A DNA stretch of 49,847 nucleotides from Saccoglossus kowalevskii (taxonomy: Eukaryota > Hemichordata > Enteropneusta > Harrimaniidae), in NCBI RefSeq assembly GCF_000003605.2, contig NW_003136828.1, forward strand, positions 153,800-203,646, written 5' to 3'. This document shows, piece after piece, positions 1 through 10,833 of the stretch. Below the pieces are notes generated by a model. It searched no databases, had not been told where the DNA came from, and saw nothing but the letters and a program-made list of their open reading frames with translations. A program made the position numbers and the translations under genes. The first letter of the stretch is position 1, and each line of letters begins with the position of its first letter.

Positions 1-641
1 AAAACGTGACCGGACTCAACCTCCCTATTTATGACAAATATTTTTTCCCACGCAGTTTTACTAGATGACTCATGCTTTTGAATTTCACATGTATATATAT
101 ATATATCGATTTCATATTATTTCTCTTTTTTTTCTTTTTATCACAGATGAGCGATTCTGATTAGAAAAAAAGTGTGTATTGACTTTTTGGTGTTACTCGT
201 TTTTTCTTGTTTTTATTATAATCGAATACTTATCCGCATTTGAAAATGTATACTTTATATACTCAAAATTTCATTTTTTTATTCTTATATTACTCAGTTT
301 TCAATCCATTCTTTTTGTTTATTTACTCAAACAAGAAACAAAACAAAACAAAACAAAACAAAACAAAACAAAACAAAAACAAATTGTATACTTTCTATAT
401 ACTCAAAATGTAATTTTTTATTCTTATATTACTCAGTTTTTAATCCATTCTTTTTTTGATTATTTACTCAAACAAAAAAAACAAAAAAAACAAAAACAAA
501 ACAAAAACAAAATGTATACTTTCTATATACTCAATTTCAATTACTCAGTTTTTAATCCATTTTTTTGATTATTTACTCATTAATAGATTTCCCCTTCTTT
601 GTGTAATAAACTCTGTTAGTTTTCAAAATGATGTGTATTTA

Positions 642-681
<40 letters not shown>

Positions 682-780
682 AGCGCCCTCTACGATACAT
701 TCTGAAAAATCTTTCGTCCACGCCTGTCCAACTAAAAAATAATTAAAACATCCAATTAAAAAAAAATTAAAAAAAAAAAA
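1..780. repeat. T-rich tandem array with AAAAC runs and a GT microsatellite
   Basis: Low-complexity sequence. A unit beginning GTATACTTT and containing ATTACTCAGTTTT and ATCCATT recurs at about 248, 386 and 514, giving periods of roughly 138 and 128 bp. The copies are separated by AAAAC-type runs at about 339-380 and 467-512. A (GT)n tract of about 18 units lies at 644-679, and an A-rich tract at 755-783. No coding signal is seen; open frames here are simple-sequence artefacts. Confidence 0.85.
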
Positions 781-784
781 ATGA

Positions 785-1035
785 TGGTAATTTATGCAAA
801 TGTATTCACGATGACCTCGACATGACCTCGTATTCACATCAATTTTATGTATGCAAATGTATTCACAATATCCCATTGTGACGTCATCCTCATTCAAATT
901 ATCCCCTTTACGGCCATGGTCCTCATGCATGCTAATTTATGCACTAATTCCCATTGTGACGTCATTATTTATGCTCATCTATGCACGGCCACCCATTGTG
1001 ACGTCATCCATCCCCTTATGACGTCATCGCATCCG
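785..1035. promoter_or_regulatory. Cluster of four perfect CRE palindromes (TGACGTCA)
   Basis: TGACGTCA occurs at 879-886, 957-964, 999-1006 and 1019-1026. The first three lie in a repeated context, CCATTGTGACGTCAT. A second short motif, ATGCAAATGTATTCAC, is repeated at about 795 and 850. TGACGTCA is the consensus CREB/ATF site. The array may be a degenerate minisatellite, a regulatory cluster, or both. Two more copies occur at 2058-2065 and 3521-3528. No function is proven. Confidence 0.5.
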
Positions 1036-1039
1036 AGTA

Positions 1040-1798
1040 TGAACAGCGCCCTCATGGTCGTCCCTATAGTCCATGCTAAACTACTAATGAATCTCTTGCA
1101 CCCAGTTGCTTTATTTTAATCCAAATAATGATAGCGATTATGTCAACCAACTACCATTTCTATTATAGGATTAAGACATAAACCAATGACTGACTTGCCA
1201 TTCTAGGATTTGTTGTACAGCAGCACATCATATATGAACGAGAAACATGTTGGTACCATCTAACAGAAATTAAAATCTTGTTGAATTCTTATCTTATTCA
1301 AAACAAGTATAAACTCAATCTAGCCAAGCTGAATTCAAAAAAAATTATCTAAGCAACATCTTTAACGAGCCACCATGTGTATATGATGTATTACGTTGCA
1401 TAACTTGAGATTCTCTCCGCCTCTAATTTAAAATTACCACATTTGATCTAGTATAAGCTAGCTAACAGGTCACTCAGCAAAATAAGAACAGAAGAACAAA
1501 AAGTTTGCGCTCAACTATGGTTAAAATTTATTGAATTATTTATTCGATTTGAGACAATATTTCACATATTTCACTACATATTCAGTTTCAATTTCATGCA
1601 TGTCTTCTAATAGTAATTACTGTGACATGACGAGTGAATTACTCTACACGACTCAAGGCACAAGCACTAAAATTCGTGTCAAACAGTAATGTAAGTAGTC
1701 GAAAGATTCACACGGCGGTCGATATCTATATGATTTTAGTTTATGACGATGACAATCGAACCGTGATATCTGGATACAAATAATTACGGATAACTTAC
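1040..1798. other. No gene seen; possible lectin intron or 3' region
   Basis: I searched the minus strand for the last exon of the lectin gene, looking for a W-N-D motif, the closing cysteine pair and an EPN/QPD-type loop. I found nothing convincing. The stretch is AT-rich without clear repeats. Confidence 0.5.
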
Positions 1799-4717
1799 TC
1801 GTAAATGAAATCTGTCCCATCAGACCAGCGAAATGTTTTTTTTTCTTTTTTATCATTGAGACCAATCCAGTGCTTGTTATTTTTCAATTTCGTCTCTAAC
1901 CAATCCTATAAAACATATATCAAGTAGCAGATATCAGAAATGCATAACGAGCAATGACTAGATTTAGTTTAAAATTAGTAATCGTGATAACGTTTCGTCC
2001 CTGAAGCCGTGAATGTTATGTCTGATATCACATGTTCGTAGAGCTAGTTGATTCGAGTGACGTCATTGATTAGTATTATCATTTTACGGCTCTACAATAT
2101 TTGAATCATATACTGGTTTATGCTTATCGTGCATGACGTCTAAGTGCGTCGGTGTTACCGTTGATGGTTTTTGAAATCGATTAACATATTACTTTCATTG
2201 CAATTTTTCAATATAAAATTTCAGTTGCCAATTGTATGTGTTTATCGAGCATATTGTCGCGCTCAGCATGAAATAGGAGTTAGCTATAATTCACACAAAA
2301 CGTCACTAATGCTAATGAAATGCACTTTGGTCATGTGATAATTAATAATACAATGTTATAATAAATAATAAATATAGCTACAAGCAGCTATGACCAGCTT
2401 TCGATGCAATGCTTGCGTTAGCGCAGAATTGCATTTATGCAACATAGTTATGACATTACACTTCTGTAACATCTAGGCAGACATGTACTGTATACTGTAA
2501 GCAAATTGATCACAATATATGCTGCTCTAATCACAGCATGGTGAACTGATCACACTATATGGCAAACAGGTCACAATTTGGTGGAGAAAGGCGCTGTTAT
2601 TGTAAATTGGTGACAGTATATGGTGAACCATGACCAGTTCACTATATTGGGGCCAGTCTATTCGGCTTTTAAGTAAAGGACCATAATACTATTGAATTTG
2701 AAAAAAAAAAGTTTGAAGGATTTAATTTGTGCAATTTATATACATGTAGGTTATACGATCGTCTTATGCAATGCCATGTCGCTAACATCAATGGTGCTCT
2801 CGATATTATAGATATGCATACTTAATGAGTTCCATGACCATATATGGTCATTGAACATGTTAGCAATTTCTTTTGTTCAATGCCTTCAATATAGCATTGG
2901 TCCCATGTTTGTATATGCAATAGTGTTTGATATATTAGAGACATGCATATTTAATGAGTTATATGACCATATATGGTCAACGGATATGTTGGCCAATTTA
3001 TTTGTTCATTGCCTTCAATATAGTGTTATTTCCATGTTTGTACATGTAATGGTAATTGAGATATTAGAGACATGTATATTTAATGAGTTTAATGATCATA
3101 TATGGTCAACGAATATGTTAGCCATTTTATTTGTTCATTGCCTTCAATATAGTGTTATTTCCATGTTTGTACATGTAATGGTAATTGAGATATTAGAGAC
3201 ATGTATATTTAATGAGTTCTATGACCATATATGGTTAAGTCCTTGACCAATCAGGACAATTTTTGTAGGCAGTCATGACACTGTTACTCACTACATGTAT
3301 GCTAAGTGTCATGTCATTCGGACTCCTTGGCTTTTTTGACCATATAAGGGACACAAATATGGCAGCAAAGGTCACATGTTCGCTCCAGTTTTTCTTTTCA
3401 TGAATATTGGTAAGAACATACCACAGGTGCTACATAAAAAAAATGTGGAGATTCTAGACCATCAGTAAGTGGTGCAGTCGAGCACTTCCGGGTTTTACTA
3501 AATCCAAGATGGCGGCCGAATGACGTCACATATCAACAATTGGAAACTTTGTTTTAGAGAATTGCTTATAGAACGTGTCTGTAAGGTTTCAGGTCAAATG
3601 GGCAACCCGTCTTCGAGAACAAGAGTTTTGACAATTTTGAAAAAAACGGCAGAATAAAAATAATGATTAGCCCGGGTGAATAAACTATTCACATGTTTTA
3701 GATATTGATTGTGCATATTATTTACGCCACATAAAACACATACAGCGTCCATGGACGGTGAATGAAATTGCATATTTTACAAACTTAGCATATATTAAAC
3801 CAACTTCAGGCTAACACGGGTTTAAGGTTTTAGGATTTAATAAATCTTTAGAAAGTGTGAGATTACAGATATAAACCACAGTTATGGTCAAAGTCAAATA
3901 CAAATACATACAATTACGAAACGATGAAATCTGAACTAATGGCTCGGGACTGTGATTGAGTGTAGTGTTTCTTACATTTTCGCTGGGACTGTGAATACTT
4001 GTTAAGTCACCGTCCCTGTCACGACACCAATCTTTGGCCGCTTCCCATTTCTTTTTATTGTTACTAAAGTAATAACAATGATCTTCATAGTTTTGCCAAT
4101 CCTGCTGACAATCTGTGAACATACATTTAAACATCAAGATATGTAAGTATAATTGAAATGCAGGATAATCTTCAAAACGTTACAGGAATTGCAATATTTA
4201 GCTTACCACTTCCCATACGCTGATCGGAATTACCAACAACTATTGGATTCTCGGTCAGGTAAGATTCCTCGACTATACTTAGCTCAGAATTTTACCAGAT
4301 ATCGGCACCAAAAGTGACAGTTCACTACAGCTAACAAACGCCAAGTTTACAATATCTATCAGGGATTTTATCTAGAGTCGGGATTTAGACAAACTATTAT
4401 TGGTATGCATTTACACAATAAACGGTGAGTTGATTTTTGTTAACATAGTTTGTCTCGGATTAGGGAGTGTAGTTACCTGCATACATTGAAATATATACGA
4501 GCAAAAAACTGACATGTTATGCCATCTATTGTCAAAGTGGTTTGGGTTACTCACTAACACGTAGTTATTATTGTTAATTATGATGTGTGTCATTTTTGTG
4601 GAGTCTCAAGATGTTAATTTATTACATACCTTTAGATTCAACTTTTAAACATAGCATCAACTGTATCAGCCACAGCACCAAGCACAACCGAATCACCAGA
4701 AAGTGGTCGACAATCAT
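1799..4717 (-). CDS. Secreted C-type lectin domain protein (3' end not found)
   Basis: Three exons read right to left: 4717-4630, 4112-3976 and 1905-1799. Exon 1 starts at ATG 4717 and encodes a signal peptide (MIVDHFLVIRLCLVLWL, then QLMLC). It ends after one base of a codon at a GTATGT donor. Exon 2 supplies the remaining AT, so the join reads D-C-Q-Q-D-W. Exon 2 has the typical start of a C-type lectin domain: C..DW..Y...CYYF, W..A..WC and DGDLTSIHSP. Exon 3 begins DWLETKL and carries the family hallmark WIGLND, followed by FRWSDGTDFIY. Phases agree at both joins and donors are good. Together they give about 110 residues; the family normally has about 40 more, including the Ca2+/sugar-binding loop and final cysteines. 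Those are missing here and probably lie left of the window, so ligand type cannot be judged. Likely role: secreted carbohydrate binding in recognition or immunity, by family analogy. Confidence 0.8.
2480..2660. repeat. Degenerate short repeat with TGATCACA motifs
   Basis: Several similar stretches recur, such as TGATCACAATATATG, TGATCACACTATATGG and GGTCACAATTTGG, within intron 2 of the lectin gene. They look like an old, decayed tandem repeat. No other function is visible. Confidence 0.35.
2770..3240. repeat. 129-bp minisatellite carrying CCATATATGG palindromes
   Basis: About three full units plus flanking partial units with an exact 129-bp spacing. TATATGGT recurs at 2841, 2970, 3099 and 3228. 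Each unit carries the palindrome TGACCATATATGGTCA or a one-base variant. Its centre, CCATATATGG, fits the CArG box consensus CC(A/T)6GG: 2838-2847, 2967-2976 and 3225-3234 are perfect, and 3096-3105 has one mismatch. Because 129 is a multiple of 3, the array holds a repeated open frame of 43 codons. That frame has no splice or start context and is probably not a gene. The array lies inside the large second intron of the lectin gene. Confidence 0.85.
3470..3560. promoter_or_regulatory. Promoter-like cluster of ETS, YY1-like and CRE motifs
   Basis: ACTTCCGG (ETS type) at 3484-3491, AAGATGGCGGC (YY1 type) at 3506-3516 and TGACGTCA at 3521-3528 lie within 45 bp, in a GC-richer island. This could be a real internal promoter or part of a dispersed repeat; TCCAAGATGGCGGCC-like strings also occur in mobile repeats. 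I see no coding exon just downstream on either strand. Confidence 0.3.
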
Positions 4718-5740
4718 GAATGCTTCTGTTTGTGACTTTATTTTCTCTAAATAGTAAATATATATATTATGCTCGGCATGAAAGAAAATAGTTATATTTA
4801 CTTTATGTGCTTCTTTATAAAACACTCATGAAGCACCAGGATCCAAAACTTCTATTTTGTTTAGATTTTTAGATAATAAATTGTACCTCAATAATCATTT
4901 GCACAATTACAAATAAATAGACAAAATATAATTTGCTCTATTTTATAAATCATCACAAAATAGTTATTGTGTCAAACAATATGAACAATAATATTATGAG
5001 GTTATTACGAGGATACCTCAAAGTATGCAGAGTACAACACGAATATCCATCAACGAGCAGCGTACTGTCTGAGTTTAATAGCCAAAATTCGTTACTATTC
5101 TTAACTACTTTTTTGAAGAACCTGGCACACATAGACCGAATTGTTTTCTAACACGTCAACATAAAGTCGACAATCAAAGCAGTCTCGTATATGTAAGGTG
5201 ATCCGACAAAGAGTAACCGTCAAATGTCATAAATGCCAATTTTGGGTGGTATTCCCTTGTACACTACTTACCTATTTACTGTAGAATATGATGTCTGAAT
5301 CTAATAGCAATGCACCACGCATGCGCGATATTGGATTCAATCAGATGACCTATGACACAAAAATTAGATATAGCCATTAAGAAAAAGAGCGGTAAACATA
5401 TACGTAATTTGGGAAATTATTGTGTTTGCTGAAAATAAGCTAGTCATTGAAGCCATGATAAACTATAGTATGAGCAGTGATTTTAAAAGAAATCATGCAT
5501 TATGACCTTATCTTGTCCGTTACAACGTATCGAATCAAATAAGAACAAACATCGACTGACAGTTGGCTTACTCATGCTAATGTTTACAGACCATATCATC
5601 AATAACAGAGATTACAACGAAATCGTACCAGTTGGTGATGGCAAACGGTGTCAAGCGTATTTGCCCTAGGTGTTTTTTAAACAATATCGTTGCCTGACAC
5701 GGTATTGTACGTGCAAATATTCATAATGGTACAGTCAAAC
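4718..5740. other. Intergenic region between divergent genes
   Basis: AT-rich spacer upstream of the lectin start (minus) and the large gene (plus). At about 4990-5040 it holds a copy of a dispersed motif also found at about 39925-39975 (GTTATTACGAGGATACC against GTTGTTACGAGGATACC). No exon with good splice sites was found. Confidence 0.6.
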
Positions 5741-5764
5741 TTGTCCTTTTTGGATAGCCAGTAT

Positions 5765-5990
5765 ATTATCTATTACCATTATTGTTTCTACGGCCACTTC
5801 AGTTTCTCTAGTCTATACCAATAACTGCATTCCTATACAGCCAACATCTTATTACCTGTATACATTTGGAGACATAACTGAAATGAAACCACGTTGGCAT
5901 ATTCACTAAATTGACTAATACATTTCATGGCAACAGCTCCCGTGCTTAAATATAGGTGTTTCCCGGTGACAGGTGCGCACATACCATGTC
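5765..5990 (+). pseudogene. Decayed duplicate of exon 1 of the large lipid-transfer gene
   Basis: The stretch aligns by eye with exon 1 (6589-6795) and the start of intron 1. Shared landmarks in the same order are CAGTTT followed by TCT, ATACAGCCA, TGTATA, GACA.AACTGA.ATGAAAC, TTGGC.TATTCACTA, CTAATAC and GGCAACAG. In the frame matching exon 1 it still reads a hydrophobic segment and then IQPTSYYLYTFGDITEMK, against IQPDTEYVYKYVDRTEMK in the active exon. It lacks the start codon at the matching place, carries one extra base in GAAACCACG (near 5886-5893) that shifts the frame to a stop, and has lost the GTGAGT donor. It is therefore best read as a dead copy from a local duplication of the 5' end of the gene. 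Confidence 0.75.
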
Positions 5991-6588
5991 ACTGCTGGAT
6001 CTATATTGATTTGATGTATTTGGAAAAGAACTCGACAGTTTAAGCAGTCATACCGGCACCATTCCAACCATTTTAGATGTCTAGGTTTGAAAATATAACG
6101 CACAATCAAGTCAGTGGAACCAATTCCGTGTAGGGATCTTAAGGGACTTTTGGAATGCCAAGCATTGCAGAGGAATAAGTAAATATAATCGAGTTGGATG
6201 TTGGGGAAAATATATTCGGTCATGACCAACGGCTACCTGTCATTTTCTCTACTGCATCACTAAATAATAAACTGTGATTGTTTGTGGTATCATCATGCGT
6301 TGTGTCTGCTACTCAACTAGTGTGACATGAGGTTAATCAGATCCACCCAACCGTATACGCAACCAATTCTCTGTAAATACATTTTATGTCTAGTTGTTTT
6401 CATCGCCCTTCCAGGGAAGGTTAATAGTTTAAACAGATAACAAAGACATCAATTAAATCGTTATCAAACACCAGTGACATACACAAAATCCGTAAGATAT
6501 CGTATCCACGGTGACAGTCTTAGAAGTAAATATTTATCTAAATCTACGGGTCGCATTCAGTGCTCGTCTAGACAGAACAGTCTTCAAC
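5991..6588. other. Upstream region of the large gene
   Basis: Probable 5' UTR and promoter of the gene starting at 6589. I see no clear TATA box at a usable distance. The transcription start cannot be fixed from sequence alone. The minus-strand open frame of 104 codons here has no family resemblance. Confidence 0.4.
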
Positions 6589-9500
6589 ATGCCGTTGAAG
6601 CTAACCATGACCCGACAATTGGAACCGCCACTGTTTTATCTCGTTTTATTTCTCTGCCATGTTTACTTGGCCAGTTCAGTTTTTCTGTTTCGTACAAGTA
6701 GCTTGATTGTCATACAGCCAGATACCGAATACGTGTATAAATATGTAGACAGAACTGAGATGAAACATCTTGGCGTATTCACTACACAAGTCAAGGTGAG
6801 TAAGATGGCTAATACTTTCCGCGGCAACAGTTTATTGTATAATATAGAGTTTTGACCAGCGACAGCAGCGCCCATCATCCTTTATTATGGAGCCATGTCT
6901 GTTGAAACAAAGCTTCCTAAAAACCGCATATATCTTCATAAACATGTTATATATTTCATTAACGGATGGTGTAATATATGTTGGACTAGACTAAGATGGT
7001 CAGCCACACACAGTGCATTAGATACAAAGTTATATTGTAGCTGGACAATGTCAATTATCAAGAACGAGATGTTTTATTCGAGGTGGTTCATTGTGAACTC
7101 GGCAGTAAACCGTGATAGTCGTTGATAACACTAGTTTCGGTCACAGATATTTATTAATTGGAGACAGAAACAATAAATACAGTTGAACAGTATACAGTGT
7201 GAATGTGTTGAAAATTAGCTCAGCAAATTCTGTGATTTTTTGCCTATAACCAAGTTCATTTTTCGCCATTTTTTCCTCTTTTTTTAAATTATGTTCTGGT
7301 TATCCCTTGTTGTGTGTATTTGATATAAATTCGCATGTTTTGTTTCGTATTCTGTTTATTTTCTGGCGAAATTGTCGAGTTGGCAAGATGAACGCCGCCG
7401 TGATGAACATGCAGCTTAGTGTGCGATTGACCCGTCACCAAGCCGTCAGTTGCAAATCAATCTCTAGGTTCGGTATATAGTCATATATGCATCTTCCGTT
7501 GAAAAAAAAATTGTTGGCCAGCCACCGCATTTCACTTTATACTGACGTGAACAAAGTTTGTACGAAAAGTTATTTTTTTGGAACTGTTAGTGAAGCAAGC
7601 GACTGAAAAATGGCCATGGTGGCAGTTTAATACTATATTATCTGCTCGAACGTTAAAATACAGTGCTTAAGCATGTGAAGTCATTTCGACAACAGGTGTA
7701 TGCCATAACTGATAAGGACAAGATCGACATAAAAGAACTGTCCTTTTAGAATGTAACATCTGTCTAAAGAACACATTCACGAGGTTTATTGTTCGAAAAC
7801 TATGTGATTTATTGTTCAAGTGCGGTTGACAAAATGCTAATGTAACACTATTATGGAAATAATCAAAATATAAGTAGCGCAATTTGGAAACTAACACTGT
7901 TGAATTGCCCATGTAACCCGCATCAATCTCGGGTCAAAGGTCAAGGCCACTATTTATTTTGTACAGTTCCAAAAGGAAATATTTTTATTTCACTGGTATG
8001 TGACCAACATAACCATTTAAATTTTCTGCCCAAAATTGTGTTAATGATATGTTCTTAATATCCATTTTATGGTCAAAAAGTTAAGGTTACATATATGTGT
8101 AATTTGCCTAAACTGTGGATCCGAATGTTAACATATATATTGAAGAAATCTAGTGCACGTTGGCATATCCCCGAGTGCTGTCTTGTTTGTTATTATTTTC
8201 AGTTGAGTATCATGTTGCTGGATAAACAGGATGAAGGATTTCATTGTCGACTTGAATTGAAAGATTTCACCATTCAATACTCGAATACATATCATGGTGA
8301 GTATTGGTCAGTTAATAGAAATATGAACTACGACGTCATTTAACATTTTACTTAAATGTTAATGAAATGTCAAATATACTACTTTTCGCTGTTCTGTAGA
8401 AACAATCAAGCCGCCTATAATGACATGGGATTTGGATGAATGGTATGTATTCACTTCATATTGGCGTATAGTATAAATCGAGTAGACTTAAATTTAAACT
8501 AACCTAGTGCTTCTTGACCAATCCGAATGCTACATTACAATACTTAATATATATACTAAATGTCATGTTGCCGAGTTTGACCTGTTTTCTCAAGTCAAAA
8601 GTATTTGACTCTTCTCATAAATTGTTCTATGGACTTTTATACAACCAGTGCCATGAGACTTTTGCATCACGTGACATCAAATATAAAACACTGACCTAGT
8701 GTGACTATGGCAGATAACCACAAAAACTTTGAACTTCATGCAATCAGAGATGTAAAATACATTCTGCTCATTACAGCAATGATGCTGGTCATTGGCTTTT
8801 GGTCTATATGATATTTTGAGATGAATACTCATAAGATGATTATTCATTCATCGTTCATCTGTCACAATTTCATATGCAAATTTTACTGATTGTAGGCATT
8901 GCATAATAAATGTCCCGAGACTTATACAATATTTCATTTGAAATTAGAGGTATGACCTCTTTTCCCATAACGTATTTCATCAGAATTTTTTAAAGGACTC
9001 ACTAAAAGCCTTGAGAAGTTGAGAAGAATTCCTACTCCCCAAATACATATCTATATATAATTCTATTCACAATAGATAGTCTTTTTTTTAAACGGATATT
9101 ATACCCCCGAATAGTCCTGATATGGGGCCTTATATTCCACACTACTGCCACCACTACTATTGACACTCTGAGCTCACGTCTTTAACTTTCACATTAGGTT
9201 TTCATTCGTCATGTCCGAACATGGAGAAATACACACCGTGTACTATTCAGTCGACGACGATCCCGAAGTTATTAACTTTAAGAAGTCTCTCTTGAATCAA
9301 TTATCTTCAAAGCTTCTTTCAGCTCCATTGACTAACAACATTGGTAAATGGTCTTACCATGTAAATGAAAGCAGTCACGAAGGTAAATATACATGTGCAC
9401 ATAACATCACCAATATGTGCATAACTTATATTAGAGCTTTGCCATTCACTAACTATTACCATAGTGCCAAATGACAAGTAGTATGTATAGACCGATTTAT

Positions 9501-10833
9501 TTCAATTGAGCATTGTCATTTACAATATTGATACTATTTAATTTAAATTTAATTTTTTTTAAGGTCATGTTCACAATAGTTATACAGCAGAAGACTCGAA
9601 TGATGCAGACTCCATCAAATTTCGAAAACAAATGCAAATGAGCGAAGAACCAGAATTCATACATAGAGTCCATGAACGAGTAAATAATGTTGTGTTACCT
9701 AGTTTGCCAAATGCGATATATTGTATAGAGACATATTTATACATCTAAACTATTTATATATTTATGAATGAAACTGTTGCCATTCAACAATGTAAGTTGG
9801 TATATATATATATATATATATTTTTTTTTTGTTTCAAGGAAATCATATATTCCAAGATTCTGAAGGTCCCTCATTCTATTTTAATCACGGATAATCTGCA
9901 CGATGTTGATCGATTTAGGTAAGTGTTGCACGCTTTCACATTTAAAATAAGATGAGAGTTGACTATCTTGCATGTTATCTGTGACGTTGAGGATTCAAAT
10001 TGAGCATGTTCATTTGGTCTTTACATGGATACATTTACTACACACTATTTCAAACTGTCTTATTTGAGGTAGTGCGCTATAGACTAACAAGAAGTGCACC
10101 TGCTCACAGTGACGAGGTTTATTTGCCATAGTTTGGAGTTCGAATCGCGTATTTCAAGTTTCTGTTTTCATATATGTGGCCGTAATTTTGATTTCCTCTC
10201 TTGATTGAATTGCTCTTCTTCCAGAATTCCAGACCATATGCGACGAGGGCGTTCGACACATATCAACACTAATGAACGCAATGTTGGAATGAATCACACT
10301 GGTAGGTTTCCATGAAACATGCATAAGCACTCGTAATTTTGTTAGTAACAGAAAAAAATATTTCAATTACCGTTTTCTAGGGCACACATTATTATTGCAT
10401 TTCACAATTGTTCAAGTGGATGGTGTGGATTTCATGTAGTTGACAATAGATTCCAAAGTTAATCATTTATGAACTACTGTTATTTGCATTCTTATATTTT
10501 AACACATTTATTATGATAATATATTTCCTCAACAGGAATGCCACCTGTTGACGTAGCTGGGAAATGCACGATCGACCTGATTGCAACTATTCCCAAAGTG
10601 TCATCCCACTCAGTAGAAGATGAAATGAGTGACGTCACAAAAGACACACTGACTGTTAGACATGTATGTAATAATTGTTCATAACTTCTCAAACACGAAT
10701 TGCACAGTTATGTATGTATCATTTATTTGTTTATTTTCGTTACAGGTTCCTCAGGAAACAATACCAATATTTGTCATTGAAGAACACCTGAGAGGTAACT
10801 TGACGTGTATGAGATCAAAAGGTGTACACCATG
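6589..10833 (+). CDS. Exons 1-9: signal peptide and N-terminal part of the LLTP domain
   Basis: Exons: 6589-6795, 8203-8296, 8400-8443, 9198-9382, 9564-9679, 9839-9918, 10225-10301, 10536-10663, 10746-10833. I chose ATG 6589 (MPLKLTMTRQ); ATG 6607 is an alternative that gives a tidier signal peptide (PPLFYLVLFLCHVYLASS). The mature start, DTEYVYKYVDRTE, and exon 2 (MLLDKQDEGFHCRLELKDF) match the first beta strands of vitellogenin/apolipophorin/MTP proteins. Exon 4 (FSFVMSEHGEIHTVYYSVDD, then INFKKSLLNQLSS) is the typical stretch that ends in the N.KK...L segment of the family. Exon 3 (ending IKPPIMTWDLDE plus two bases) fits exon 4 in frame. It does not fit exon 2, because AAAA at 8400-8403 has one base too many (see findings). 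The intron 1 DR1 site is listed separately. Confidence 0.8.

Noticed and set aside
2851-3246. 131-codon open frame with 43-residue repeats
   Set aside because: It follows the 129-bp minisatellite exactly, starts without ATG context, has no splice sites and sits in the lectin intron.
5915-6229. 104-codon minus-strand open frame
   Set aside because: It overlaps the dead exon 1 copy on the opposite strand and has no family resemblance.
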